From: SCBR16-9 sp964537975
GTDB taxonomy: Bacteria > Hydrogenedentota > Hydrogenedentia > Hydrogenedentales > SCBR16-9
Direction: 5' to 3'
Assembly (NCBI GenBank): GCA_964537975.1
Contig: CAZIDP010000007.1
Coordinates: 1-64,000 of the forward strand
Length of the DNA: 64,000 bases
The notes below the pieces were generated by a model that worked only from the letters and a program-made list of their open reading frames with translations, made no database searches and was not told the DNA's origin. Position 1 is the first letter of the stretch; each line of letters opens with the position of its first letter. Both the position numbers and the translations under genes were made by a program. Below, in pieces: positions 53,912-63,318 of this stretch.

Positions 53912-55617
53912 ATGGCAGAGCGTGTTTACATTTTTGATACGACTTTGCGTGATGGCGAGCAGTCGCCAGGCGCCAGCATGGACCAGCATGAAAAATTACA
54001 GATTGCCATGCAACTCGAGCGCCTCGGGGTTGATGTGATTGAAGCAGGATTCCCGATTGCCTCTGTCCAGGAATTTGACGCGGTTCGCCAGATTGCAGAA
54101 AAAATTCGGAAATGTCGAATTGCAGCGTTGGCCAGGTCGCGGAAAGAAGATATTGAACGTGCAGCTTCTGCTCTGAGTCCGGCTGAAGACCCGGTATTGC
54201 ATACCTTTATTGCTACTTCAGACATTCATCTGGAACACAAATTGCGTATGACTCGTGAGCAAGTTCTGAATGCAGCAGGGGAAGCGGTACGTCTGGCAAA
54301 AAGCCTGACAGGCAGGGTAGAGTTTTCCGCAGAAGATTCCACGCGCTCCGATTGGGACTACTTGGTTCAGATTACCAAAACAGCCATTGAAGCTGGAGCC
54401 GATGTCATCAACCTGCCGGATACAGTTGGCTATACGACACCTGACGAAATTCGTGATATGTTCAAATATGTTATTGCGAATACACCTGGTGCAGACAAAG
54501 TAATTTTTTCATGCCATAACCACAATGATCTGGGAATGGCAGTATCCAATGCTTTGGCGGCGGTAACCGGTGGTGCACGTCAAATTGAGTGTACGATTAA
54601 TGGCATTGGCGAGCGAGCAGGTAATACTTCATTGGAAGAAGTAGTCATGGCCATAAACACACGAAGTGAAATTTATCCCTATATTTCTAATATCAATACA
54701 CGTGAGATTGTCCCCTCGAGCACCTTGTTGAGCAAGGTTACGGGGTTGGCAGTACCTTACAACAAACCGGTTGTCGGCCGAAACGCATTTGCACATGAAG
54801 CTGGAATTCACCAACATGGAATGATTGCCAATGCATTGACATATGAGATCATGACACCNNNNNNNNNNNNNNNNNNNNNNNNNNNNNNNNNNNNNNNNNN
54901 NNNNNNNNNNNNNNNNNNNNNNNNNNNNNNNNNNNNNNNNNNNNNNNNNNNNNNNNNNGAATTCACCAACATGGAATGATTGCCAATGCATTGACATATG
55001 AGATCATGACACCTGAATCGGTTGGCAGGAATCGGGGTGAGTTGGTGCTGGGTAAGCATTCTGGAAAACATGGTCTGGCCAATCGTGCCGAAGAACTGGG
55101 CTATGCGCTGAGTGACGAGGAATTAAAACTGTTGTATGAAAAGTTCATCGATCTGGCCGACAAGAAGAAGGAAGTGTTTGAAGACGATCTGCGAATGTTG
55201 ATTGTATCTCTGCATAACCAGACGTTCGAAATTTATCATTTGAAACAAATACGTACTTCGGGCCATGACCCCGCAATGGCATTGGTAGAGCTTTCTCAAG
55301 GCAATGAGACCATGATGGACACTTCGGTAGGTGATGGCCCTGTGCATGCAGCATTCATGGCAGTGGACCGCATTGCAGGGATAAGTGGTATGTTGGAGCA
55401 CTTCGAAGTCCGTGCAACCACTCCGGGTAAAGACGCATTGGGTGAAGCATATGTAACAGTGAAGTTTGATGGCAAATCCTTTAAGGGAAATGGCGCCAGT
55501 ACCGATATCATTGAAGCTGCTGTGCAAGCCTATGTTAATGCAGTAAACAAATTCATTGCTTTGAAAAATGAACCTAACAACGGAACAGACATATTGCCAG
55601 ATGGTCTTGTACCATAA
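53912..55617 (+). CDS. leuA: 2-isopropylmalate synthase, interrupted only by a scaffold gap
   Basis: First step of leucine synthesis: acetyl-CoA plus 2-oxoisovalerate. The HMGL-like TIM barrel opens with FDTTLRDGEQSPGA and contains the metal site SCHNHNDLGMAVSNALAA and GIGERAGNTSLEEV; GKHSGKHGL and a C-terminal regulatory LeuA dimer domain follow. 100 Ns at 54859-54958 break the frame, but removing the Ns and the duplicated 55 bp after them gives one open frame of 516 codons, the normal LeuA length. AAAGGAG precedes the ATG. The gene is intact in the organism, in my judgement. Confidence 0.95.
54804..55013. other. Assembly gap with 55-bp identical flanks
   Basis: 54804-54858 and 54959-55013 are the same 55 bp, either side of exactly 100 Ns. 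This is the pattern of two contigs that overlap by one k-mer (k = 55) joined by a scaffolder with a default gap. It is not a biological repeat. Confidence 0.9.
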
Positions 55618-55643
55618 GAAATGCCTGATACCGTAGAATAAGT

Positions 55644-55752
55644 GTTAACTTCGGTCTTGAGTTGCCCTAATACTCAGAAATATTAAACAAGTATTTTTGA
55701 CTTGTAAGCGATTCATATGCTAAGCTAATTGAAGTCATTGCCCGAAGTTAAC
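55644..55752 (+). promoter_or_regulatory. Long-range inverted repeat upstream of the aspartate dehydrogenase gene
   Basis: GTTAACTTCGG (55644-55654) and CCGAAGTTAAC (55742-55752) are perfect complements, 87 nt apart, and could close a structured leader. A short CAAGT...ACTTG hairpin and a weak TTGACT element lie inside. A leader RNA or terminator role is speculative. Confidence 0.35.
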
Positions 55753-55803
55753 GCCATTTCTGTTTTGTCACCGAATCCCAAGAGACAAATCAGGAGGTGT
55801 TTT

Positions 55804-55866
55804 GTGTGCTTCACGGCAATCTTTACAATTGGAATTATATTAAATAGATTCTGGATTACGCCATGA
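55804..55866 (+). CDS. 20-codon leader ORF coupled to the aspartate dehydrogenase gene
   Basis: A perfect AGGAGGTG (55792-55799) is followed after 4 nt by GTG 55804. That frame encodes a hydrophobic 20-residue peptide and stops with TGA inside the next start (ATGA at 55863). The dehydrogenase ATG itself has no good ribosome-binding site, so translation may depend on the leader. An alternative GTG at 55806 gives 13 codons in another frame and ends short of the gene. Confidence 0.45.
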   Translation: MCFTAIFTIGIILNRFWITP

Positions 55867-56693
55867 CCAAGATGAAAGTCGCACTGGTCGGGTGTGGTAA
55901 CATTGGTGCTGACCTCTGCATAGCGCTGCAAAAAGGCGTTATTCCGGCAGAAATCATCACGTTAACCGACATCGATGAAGACCGCGCACAACTTCTGAAA
56001 CGATCCTTTCATTTAACGGCAAAGATTGCTACGCTTGACGAAGCAGCCGCCGTGGCCGACTTTTTGATTGAGTGTGCAGGTGCTGGTGCTGTTAAAGATG
56101 TTATGGCAGCCGCAATTCAACATCAGAGAGATTGCTTGATAATGTCCGTGGGTTCCTTGATGGGGCAACCGGAACTTCTTGAGCAGGCTCGTGAAAATCG
56201 TATCCAGGTTCGGATACCTTCTGGTGCTTTATGTGGTTTGGATGGAATCCGGGCCGCGATGGAAGCTGGTTTGCATAGTGTTACACTCACGACCCGCAAA
56301 CCTCCCAAGGGTCTTGCAGGTGCGCCTTATTTGGCAGAGAAGAACATAGACCTGGAGCATCTGACAGAAGCCATGGTCGTGTTCGAAGGCAATGCGCTTG
56401 AAGCAGTGAAGGCGTTTCCCGCCAATGTTAATGTTGCAGGGGCGCTAAGTCTGATTGGTATCGGCCCAAAAGAAACAATGGTTCGAATCATTGCAGACCC
56501 CCATGCATTGGAAAACAGCCATGAAATAGTGGCTGAAGGCGCATTTGGACGCTTACAGGCGACAACGTGGAATTTGCCTTCACCACGTAATCCCAAGTCG
56601 AGTTATTTGGCATCCTTGTCGGCATGTGCCGAGTTACGAATTGCAGCCGAGCAGTACATTTTAAAGCAGCAAGCGTATCTCACTTCGTCATGA
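55863..56693 (+). CDS. nadX: L-aspartate dehydrogenase (DUF108/NadX type)
   Basis: A Rossmann motif VALVGCGNIGADLC opens the protein. IECAGAGAVKDV, SVGSLMG, RIPSGALCGLDGI and NVNVAGALSLIGIG with a later His in NSHEIVAEG are the family phrases around the catalytic His and substrate pocket. It converts L-aspartate to iminoaspartate, feeding NAD synthesis with NadA, or runs the reverse. nadD lies 4.6 kb downstream in this window. Start ATG 55863; MKVALVG at 55872 is possible. Confidence 0.88.
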   Translation: MTKMKVALVGCGNIGADLCIALQKGVIPAEIITLTDIDEDRAQLLKRSFHLTAKIATLDEAAAVADFLIECAGAGAVKDVMAAAIQHQRDCLIMSVGSLMGQPELLEQARENRIQVRIPSGALCGLDGIRAAMEAGLHSVTLTTRKPPKGLAGAPYLAEKNIDLEHLTEAMVVFEGNALEAVKAFPANVNVAGALSLIGIGPKETMVRIIADPHALENSHEIVAEGAFGRLQATTWNLPSPRNPKSSYLASLSACAELRIAAEQYILKQQAYLTSS

Positions 56694-56783
56694 CCGACAG
56701 GCATGCATGATGGCTGTAAAGTCATCAACTGATTTAGTGTTATTAATTTGTTTTATTTCGTTAATTTGGGTTATTGCCAATAC

Positions 56784-56814
56784 TTCGGTGCTTTTCTATG
56801 GAAAGGCACACGAA
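56784..56814 (+). promoter_or_regulatory. Hairpin in the rplU leader, candidate L21-type autoregulatory element
   Basis: GTGCTTTTC/GAAAGGCAC (56788-56796 with 56801-56809) forms a 9-bp stem with a 4-nt loop. It extends by TTCG/CGAA with one bulged A, ending 25 nt before the rplU start. Ribosomal protein leaders upstream of rplU are known in many bacteria; whether this one fits a described model is not tested. Confidence 0.3.
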
Positions 56815-56839
56815 CGAAAATGGATGGAGATTGTGATCC

Positions 56840-57151
56840 ATGTATGCAGTCGTTAAAACAGGTGGCAAGCAGTACAAGGTAACCCCGGGCGATCGGCTTC
56901 GAGTAGAAAAGCTGGATTTTCCGGTTGGTGATACCGTGACATTGGACCACGTTACCATGTTGTCTGGTGAAGACGGTGTTGTGCTGAATCCCGAGTCCTT
57001 GACATCGGTAAAAGTCATTGCTGAGGTCACTCGCCAGAGTCGCCACAAGAAAATCCGTGTTTTCAAGATGAAAAGGCGGAAAAATTATCACCGTACCCAA
57101 GGTCACCGTCAGCATTATACTGAATTGAAGATTCAGGACATTCAGTCCTAA
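56840..57151 (+). CDS. rplU: 50S ribosomal protein L21
   Basis: Full-length L21 (103 aa): MYAVVKTGGKQYKVTPGD, EVTRQSRHKKIRVFKMKRRK and the signature KNYHRTQGHRQHYTELKI. It binds 23S rRNA. First gene of the conserved rplU-rpmA-obgE operon, with 15 bp to rpmA. Confidence 0.99.
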   Translation: MYAVVKTGGKQYKVTPGDRLRVEKLDFPVGDTVTLDHVTMLSGEDGVVLNPESLTSVKVIAEVTRQSRHKKIRVFKMKRRKNYHRTQGHRQHYTELKIQDIQS

Positions 57152-57166
57152 AAAGGAGTTGATTAA

Positions 57167-57427
57167 ATGGCACACAAGAAAGCAGGCGGTAGTTCACGCA
57201 ATGGCCGTGACAGCCAGGGACAACGCCTTGGTGTGAAAAAATATGGTGGTCAAAAAGTGATTGCAGGCAACATTATTGTCCGGCAACGCGGCACCAAGTT
57301 TTACCCGGGTGAAAATGTTGGATTGGGGAATGATCACACCTTGTTTGCGTTGACAGATGGTGTGGTTCAATTCCGGTATTTTAAAAAAGACCGTAAGTGT
57401 GTGGATGTTGTTCCTGTCGGCGTATAA
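57167..57427 (+). CDS. rpmA: 50S ribosomal protein L27
   Basis: 86 aa, starting MAHKKAGGSSRNGRDSQGQR with the usual VKKYGGQKVIAGNIIVRQRG. The N-terminus reaches the peptidyl transferase centre. There is no Firmicutes-type N-terminal extension. AAAGGAG precedes the ATG. Confidence 0.99.
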   Translation: MAHKKAGGSSRNGRDSQGQRLGVKKYGGQKVIAGNIIVRQRGTKFYPGENVGLGNDHTLFALTDGVVQFRYFKKDRKCVDVVPVGV

Positions 57428-57477
57428 GTGCGGCATACCATTATCCTGAACGATAGAATTAAAGTGAACCTGTTGCC

Positions 57478-58743
57478 ATGTTTATTGATCGTGCACGAAT
57501 CAAAACAACCGGCGGTGCTGGCGGCAACGGGTGTTGCAGTTTCCGTCGCGAAGCACACGTCCCCTTCGGTGGCCCCAATGGAGGGGACGGCGGTAATGGC
57601 GGCGATTTAATTATCGTCGCCTCGTCTCGTTTAAGCTCCCTGCTTGACATGCGTTACCATAGCCATTGGGTGGGTAACCGTGGTCAGCATGGTATGGGCA
57701 GTGACCGTCATGGCAAGAATGGCATTCCCAAAGAGATACAAGTACCTTGCGGTACACTGGTCCGTGATTTTGAGACCGGGGAAATTCTTGCTGACCTTAC
57801 TAAAGAGGAACAAACCTTCTGTGCGGCAGCCGGCGGCAAAGGCGGTAAGGGCAATGCACGTTTTACGACTTCCACCAACCGTGCACCAAAATTTGCGGAA
57901 AAAGGTGAGCCAGGCGAGGAGCGTGAGTATCTCCTCGAGCTTAAACTGATTGCTGAAATCGGCATGGTAGGCTTGCCCAATGCTGGCAAATCCACCTTAC
58001 TTTCCTCCATCAGTATGGCCGAACCAAAAATCGCCGATTATCCTTTTACTACGCTTACCCCAAACCTCGGCGTTGTAGAACTCAGCGGATTTCGGACCAT
58101 GACTGTTGCCGATATCCCGGGCATTATTGAAGGGGCATCAGAAGGCAAAGGTTTAGGACTGGATTTCCTCCGACATATTGAGCGCACAAAGGTTTTGTTG
58201 TACTTGATCGACGCCGGAGACCCGAATCCTGGTGAAACTTTGAACGTACTCGAAGCTGAGTTGCGCCAATACAGCGTTGATTTGCCGGAGCGCCTGCACT
58301 GTTATGTTTTCAACAAGATGGACATAACAGAAAATCAGGACCATAAAGAAACGCTGTCTTCACAATTCCCCAATGCACTTTTTATATCGGCTGTAACAGG
58401 TTTTGGTATCCAGGAATTGTTAGAGGCACTGTGGATTCTGGTTGAAGAAGCCCGTCGCCTGGAAGCAGCCGATGAGCAAGACATCACAGTCAGTGAACGT
58501 ACCTACACATATGAATCTCCCTTCACCGTAAATGCCACATCAGACGGTTATGAGATCATTGGCAAGCGCGTAGTGCGGGCTGTACGCATGACAGATTTTG
58601 AAAACCCGGAAGCGGTGCGACATCTTGAAGATGTTCTGGGGAAAATGGGGGTCTTTCGGGCGTTGAAACGGATTGGGGCTGAATCGGGTACAACCATACA
58701 TATTGATGATATTGAACTTGAATATCAACCGGACAAGCTGTAA
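57478..58743 (+). CDS. obgE: GTPase Obg/CgtA with C-terminal OCT domain
   Basis: The Gly-rich OBG domain (MFIDRARIKTTGGAGGNGCC; GGPNGGDGGNGGD) is followed by a GTPase with G1 GLPNAGKST, G3 DIPGI and NKMD, and then an OCT domain (~345-421, TVSERTYTYE... FRALKRIGAESG). It acts in 50S subunit assembly and stress control. 50 bp after rpmA, the conserved order. Confidence 0.98.
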   Translation: MFIDRARIKTTGGAGGNGCCSFRREAHVPFGGPNGGDGGNGGDLIIVASSRLSSLLDMRYHSHWVGNRGQHGMGSDRHGKNGIPKEIQVPCGTLVRDFETGEILADLTKEEQTFCAAAGGKGGKGNARFTTSTNRAPKFAEKGEPGEEREYLLELKLIAEIGMVGLPNAGKSTLLSSISMAEPKIADYPFTTLTPNLGVVELSGFRTMTVADIPGIIEGASEGKGLGLDFLRHIERTKVLLYLIDAGDPNPGETLNVLEAELRQYSVDLPERLHCYVFNKMDITENQDHKETLSSQFPNALFISAVTGFGIQELLEALWILVEEARRLEAADEQDITVSERTYTYESPFTVNATSDGYEIIGKRVVRAVRMTDFENPEAVRHLEDVLGKMGVFRALKRIGAESGTTIHIDDIELEYQPDKL

Positions 58744-58867
58744 TGTTTCTTTATAGTGCATAAATCTTGTCGATATTGATATCTATTGGATTTTTTCTTT
58801 ACCAGATGGTATTTTAACGCACAAAACAAACCCAGTATTACAATAAACTTTCACGAAATCAAGTGAT

Positions 58868-60004
58868 ATGAGTCACATTGTTAAAGAAAACATAAAAACA
58901 CTTGTTATCAAAATCGGCACCTCCCTCCTGAGTGGTCAACGTGCATTCGAAGGCCAGGTTATGGAGGCGATGGTGAAAGAGCTGTGCCGCCTTAAATCCG
59001 AACACGATATCAACATCCTCATTGTAACTTCTGGAGCCGTAGGGTGTGGCATGAACACCCTTGAGATGTCTACCAGACCAACTTCATTGCCTGCGAAGCA
59101 AGCAGTAGCGGCTGTTGGACAAGCCACGTTGATGCATTATTATGAAACCTTGTTCCTGTTGTATGGCGAAAAACAGAACCTCCACACCGCACAAGTCTTA
59201 TTGAATGCTGCGGACCTTGATAATCGTCAGAGTTACTTGAATGTTCGCAACACATTGAACACACTCTTCAACATGCGCTGTATCATACCCATCATTAATG
59301 AAAACGATTCCACTGCCACAGAGCAACTCCGATTTGGTGATAATGACACACTGGCAGCCAAGATTGCCGCAAAAAACAATGCAGACCTCTTGATCATTTT
59401 GAGCGATGTCGATGGCCTTTATGACAAGAACCCGCAAGAATTCCCTGATGCAAAGCTGATTACTGAGGTACATGACATTACTTCAGAACTGTTGACAAAT
59501 GCTGGTGGTGCCGGGACTATTTGCTCCACAGGAGGGATGCGGACCAAATTGGAAGCGGTAAAAATTGCATTTGCTGCCGGTGTCCCGGTCGTAATAGCAA
59601 ACGGACACCGCAAAAACATAATCAATGATGTGTTAAACAACAAGGCGCCCAAAACCATTTTTACCAGCAGCAGACAGGTGTTGTCACATCGAAAGCGCTG
59701 GATCGCATTTGGCCGAACCATTCATGGCACACTCATCGTAGATGACGGGGCAAAGAATGCGCTGTGTAATCTGGGAACCAGCCTGTTGTCTGCTGGCGTT
59801 ACCGATGTGCGTGGAAATTTTGAAGCAGGGGATGCTGTTGAAATCTCTGACTCGAAAGGCATACCTGTTGCCAGGGCGCTTGTAAATTATAACAGTCTGG
59901 ATTTAAGAAGGATAAAAGGCCGACGCAGTCAGGAAATAGAGTCAATTCTGGGGCATAAAGATTACGATGTAGTCGTTCACCGTAATAACCTGGTGTTGCT
60001 TTAA
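58868..60004 (+). CDS. proB: Glutamate 5-kinase with PUA domain
   Basis: First step of proline synthesis. The amino-acid kinase domain opens KTLVIKIGTSLL and contains VTSGAVGCGM, NENDSTATEQLRFGDNDTLAA and STGGMRTKLEAVKIA. A C-terminal PUA domain (~275-370, IHGTLIVDDGAKNAL) gives the full bacterial length of 378 aa. It is 74 bp upstream of proA. Confidence 0.97.
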   Translation: MSHIVKENIKTLVIKIGTSLLSGQRAFEGQVMEAMVKELCRLKSEHDINILIVTSGAVGCGMNTLEMSTRPTSLPAKQAVAAVGQATLMHYYETLFLLYGEKQNLHTAQVLLNAADLDNRQSYLNVRNTLNTLFNMRCIIPIINENDSTATEQLRFGDNDTLAAKIAAKNNADLLIILSDVDGLYDKNPQEFPDAKLITEVHDITSELLTNAGGAGTICSTGGMRTKLEAVKIAFAAGVPVVIANGHRKNIINDVLNNKAPKTIFTSSRQVLSHRKRWIAFGRTIHGTLIVDDGAKNALCNLGTSLLSAGVTDVRGNFEAGDAVEISDSKGIPVARALVNYNSLDLRRIKGRRSQEIESILGHKDYDVVVHRNNLVLL

Positions 60005-60078
60005 ACTTTAGCGTTCGCCTCATCATGTAATACAATTTATTGAATCCGAATAAAAAAGTATGGAACAGGTGCATTATT

Positions 60079-61347
60079 ATGGAAGCTGGCAATTCAGAAT
60101 TGCAGATACAGTTGGAACAAACTGGCCGTCAGGCACGTAAAGCCTCAGACCAGTTACGATCATTATCGCGTTCTGTAAAAGACAAAGCGTTGCGAGAAAT
60201 TGCAGACCGGTTACGTGCTGCCAGAGTTCCCTTGCAGACTGCCAATGTAAAAGACCTTGAAGCCGGTAAAGCAAAAGGTCTCTCCACTGCGATGCTTGAC
60301 AGACTTGAATTGACGGATAAACGTATTGAAGCCATGGCAGAGGGATTAGACACTGTAGCAACATTGCCTGATCCTGTCGGCGATATTGTCGAACAGTATG
60401 TACACCCCAACGGGTTATGTATCGCACAAATTCGCCAACCCTTGGGGGTGGTCGGCATTATATATGAAAGTCGTCCCAATGTAACTGCGGATGCTGCAGC
60501 ATTGTGCCTGAAATCGGGCAATGCATGTGTCTTGCGGGGTGGTTCCGAGGCAATACATTCCAACTTAGCCATTGCAGATATCTTTATCGAAGGCGCAGTA
60601 GCAGCAGGTGTACCAGAAAATGCGGTACAAATAATACGTACTACAGACCGAGCTGCCGTGGGTGAAATGCTGAAACTGGATAGTTATATTGATGTCATCA
60701 TACCACGCGGTGGTAAGGGACTTATTGCACGCATATATGATGAGTCACGAATTCCGGTTATTGCACATCTGGATGGAGTTTGCCACACGTACATTCATGA
60801 AGACGCAGACCTGGAAATGGCACGGAATATTGTTGTAAATGCCAAACTGCAACGTCCGGGTGTTTGTAATGCCATGGAAACACTGTTGATACACGAGAAT
60901 GCCGCCCCCATGATGCTACCTGATATTGCCCAAGCCCTGGTTGCAGGCAAGTGTGTTTTGCGAGGCTGTACCAGAACCAGACAATTGATTGAATGCGATG
61001 AAGCGGTAGAGGAAGACTGGATTACCGAATATCTGGATAAAATACTTTCGATCAAGGTAGTTGCAAGCCTGGATGAAGCCATTGAACATATAAACACGTA
61101 TGGCTCCCATCATTCAGATGCCATAGTAACAGAAGGATACAGCGCGGCGGAGAAATTTCTCAATGATGTGGACAGTGCCACTGTCTATGTGAATGCGTCC
61201 ACACGCTTTACCGATGGATTTGAGTTTGGCCTGGGAGCTGAAATTGGAATCAGCACCAACAAGCTTCACTGTCGTGGCCCAATGGCACTGCAAGGGTTGA
61301 CCAGCCTGAAATATATCATACGGGGTACGGGACAAATCCGTGAATAG
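60079..61347 (+). CDS. proA: Gamma-glutamyl phosphate reductase
   Basis: Second step of proline synthesis, reducing gamma-glutamyl phosphate. The start is ATG 60079 (MEAGNSELQ), 7 nt after AGGTG; upstream in-frame codons to 60040 have no better site. ALDH-fold motifs: GVVGIIYESRPNVTADAAAL, LRGGSEAIHSN, catalytic Cys263 in RPGVCNAMET and GFEFGLGAEIGIST. The stop overlaps nadD by 8 bp. Confidence 0.97.
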   Translation: MEAGNSELQIQLEQTGRQARKASDQLRSLSRSVKDKALREIADRLRAARVPLQTANVKDLEAGKAKGLSTAMLDRLELTDKRIEAMAEGLDTVATLPDPVGDIVEQYVHPNGLCIAQIRQPLGVVGIIYESRPNVTADAAALCLKSGNACVLRGGSEAIHSNLAIADIFIEGAVAAGVPENAVQIIRTTDRAAVGEMLKLDSYIDVIIPRGGKGLIARIYDESRIPVIAHLDGVCHTYIHEDADLEMARNIVVNAKLQRPGVCNAMETLLIHENAAPMMLPDIAQALVAGKCVLRGCTRTRQLIECDEAVEEDWITEYLDKILSIKVVASLDEAIEHINTYGSHHSDAIVTEGYSAAEKFLNDVDSATVYVNASTRFTDGFEFGLGAEIGISTNKLHCRGPMALQGLTSLKYIIRGTGQIRE

Positions 61348-61951
61348 GCAGCAACGCATCGGAGTTTTTGGTGGTACTTTCGATCCAGTGCATAACACGC
61401 ACTTGGAAATTGCTCGAACGGCATTGCAATACGCACATCTGGATAAAGTATTGTTCGTTGTTTCAGCAAGTCCGCCTCATAAATCCGGAGAGGTGGCAAT
61501 CAGTGCGGAAGAGCGGTATTTACTGGTTGATGCAGCACTCCGTGATGAGCCAACTATGCAAGCGTGCCGATTGGAAGTGGAGCGTGAAGGTCCTTCTTAC
61601 ACAGCCGATACAATAAAAGAGCTGGGTCAACATTATCCCAATGCAGCATTGTATTTGATAATTGGCAGTGATTCATTGGTTGATTTGCCCAAGTGGTATA
61701 ACCCCCGACAAATACTGGATGCAGCGCACCTGCTTGTGGTACCACGCCCAGGTACACCTGAGCCAATTCCTGCTATGGTGGAGGGTCACTATGACATACT
61801 TCCATTCAAGGTGAGTTCTTTATCTTCAACAGAAATCCGACAAAATTTATCGGAGGGAAAACCCGTTAACGCATTGATACCCGACACTGTATCCGCACTT
61901 ATTCATAAAAAAGGTTTGTATAATGCCTGTCATAAAAACCGCACGCTATAA
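61340..61951 (+). CDS. nadD: Nicotinate-nucleotide adenylyltransferase
   Basis: It transfers AMP to nicotinate mononucleotide in NAD synthesis. GTG 61340 lies inside the proA stop region. RIGVFGGTFDPVHNTHLEIA carries the GGTFDPVH nucleotide-binding motif and SSTEIRQNL the closing ISSTxIR-like motif. 203 aa is normal. The 3' end overlaps yqeK by 29 bp. Confidence 0.96.
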   Translation: MNRQQRIGVFGGTFDPVHNTHLEIARTALQYAHLDKVLFVVSASPPHKSGEVAISAEERYLLVDAALRDEPTMQACRLEVEREGPSYTADTIKELGQHYPNAALYLIIGSDSLVDLPKWYNPRQILDAAHLLVVPRPGTPEPIPAMVEGHYDILPFKVSSLSSTEIRQNLSEGKPVNALIPDTVSALIHKKGLYNACHKNRTL

Positions 61952-62510
61952 AGAATTCTTGCAATTGTTGCGCAAACGACTTCCCGACAACAAAGTCAGT
62001 CATTGCGTATTTGTCGCGGAATACCTGGCTTCATTCGCAGATAAAATAAACATAGATCATGATGCCGCGGTGACTGCTGGTTTACTGCATGATCTGCACC
62101 GTATCACCGTCCCGGAAGAATTGTTTGAAATTGCTGATCGTTATCAGATTCCCATCTCAACTGAGCAACGCGAAAACCCGGTTTTATTACACGGGCCTGT
62201 GGCCGCTGTAGTTTGCCGCAATGAACTGAATATTGATGATGAGGATGTGTATGAAGCAATTTATTGGCACACCACCGGTCGTCCAAAATTTTGCCGCCTG
62301 GGTCAAGCGCTCTACCTGGCAGACTTCTCAGAACCAAAGCGCAAATATCCTGAAGCAGCACAAGCACGGGAATTACTGCGTAAACAAGGATTTGACGCCG
62401 CACTACAGTATGTTATTGAAACTAGAAATAACTATATTCAAGAACGTATCGGTGCCATGCACCCAGACTCCTATGCATTTCAATTGTGGGTCAAGCAGGA
62501 ACTGGGGTGA
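61923..62510 (+). CDS. yqeK: HD-domain Ap4A hydrolase YqeK
   Basis: HD-type phosphohydrolase: KVSHCVFVAEYLASFADK, GLLHDLHR (HD pair ~57-58), VLLHGPVAA, IYWHTTGRPKFCRLGQ and LYLADFSEPKR are the family order. Known members split diadenosine tetraphosphate. nadD-yqeK is a conserved pair. Its stop overlaps the next start (TGATG). Confidence 0.93.
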   Translation: MPVIKTARYKEFLQLLRKRLPDNKVSHCVFVAEYLASFADKINIDHDAAVTAGLLHDLHRITVPEELFEIADRYQIPISTEQRENPVLLHGPVAAVVCRNELNIDDEDVYEAIYWHTTGRPKFCRLGQALYLADFSEPKRKYPEAAQARELLRKQGFDAALQYVIETRNNYIQERIGAMHPDSYAFQLWVKQELG

Positions 62511-63298
62511 TGACGGTTTACGACCCATTTGAAGAACTGGCATTGTTTTATGATCCCATCATGGAACATGTAGATTATGCCCGTTGGTTTGACATAACCA
62601 CCCTGCTTGCAGAGAAATTACTGCCCCAAAAAGTCCGTAGCCTGGATGCCGCCTGTGGCACAGGCACCTTGTTGCACATGTTCAAAGAATTGCAATGGGA
62701 GTCCTACGGATTTGATTTATCTCCTGCAATGCTGAAAACAGCAAAAAGATTATATCCAGAAGTCCCATTGTATCAGGGGGACTTGCGTGCGTTACCGTTT
62801 CATGAAACCTTCGACTGCATTACCTGTCTGTTTGACAGCGTTAATTTTATCTTGGATGAAGATGGCGTGTTAGCCACAATTGATTCGTTTTATTCTGCAC
62901 TGAAACCAGGTGGGATGCTTTATTTTGATATCGTTACCGAGCGTATGGTTACACGACACTTTGCGGGACAAGATTGGACTGAGCAGAATGACGGATTCTC
63001 CACACGCTGGACCAGTTCATTTGATCGCAGCTCCGCCATTGCAGCAACGACGGTTCGTGTCAATTCAATGAAAGCTGCCATCATCAAAGAACGCATATTC
63101 CCCACCCGATTATTTGAAGATGGGTTGCAACAAGCCGGATTTACAACTTTCGCGGTAGTTGATGTCAACAACTGGCGCCAACCAGGACGGCGCACCACCC
63201 GCATAGACTTTGTTGCTATCAAGCAACCAACTTCACGACAGCATAATGCCTACGCACACTTGGAACCGGTATTGATTGACTACCACAGACACCATTAA
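62510..63298 (+). CDS. Class I SAM-dependent methyltransferase
   Basis: ATG 62510 overlaps the yqeK stop, so it is coupled. Motif I is LDAACGTGTLLHMF (~45-58), with the acidic residue FDLSPAML and motif LPFHETFDCITCLFDSVNF. LKPGGMLYFDIVT follows. The substrate is unknown; the family includes small-molecule and RNA methylases. It is the last gene of the proB-proA-nadD-yqeK operon and is convergent with the next gene 20 bp away. Confidence 0.9.
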   Translation: MTVYDPFEELALFYDPIMEHVDYARWFDITTLLAEKLLPQKVRSLDAACGTGTLLHMFKELQWESYGFDLSPAMLKTAKRLYPEVPLYQGDLRALPFHETFDCITCLFDSVNFILDEDGVLATIDSFYSALKPGGMLYFDIVTERMVTRHFAGQDWTEQNDGFSTRWTSSFDRSSAIAATTVRVNSMKAAIIKERIFPTRLFEDGLQQAGFTTFAVVDVNNWRQPGRRTTRIDFVAIKQPTSRQHNAYAHLEPVLIDYHRHH

Positions 63299-63318
63299 AC
63301 TCGAGTATCTGTGATATG

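Noticed and set aside
54804..55013. Apparent 55-bp direct repeat as a mobile-element target duplication
   Set aside because: It flanks exactly 100 Ns inside a conserved gene and fits a k-mer overlap between contigs.
54629..55071. Minus-strand frames across the N-run in leuA
   Set aside because: They exist only because Ns do not encode stops; the DNA is the complement of leuA.
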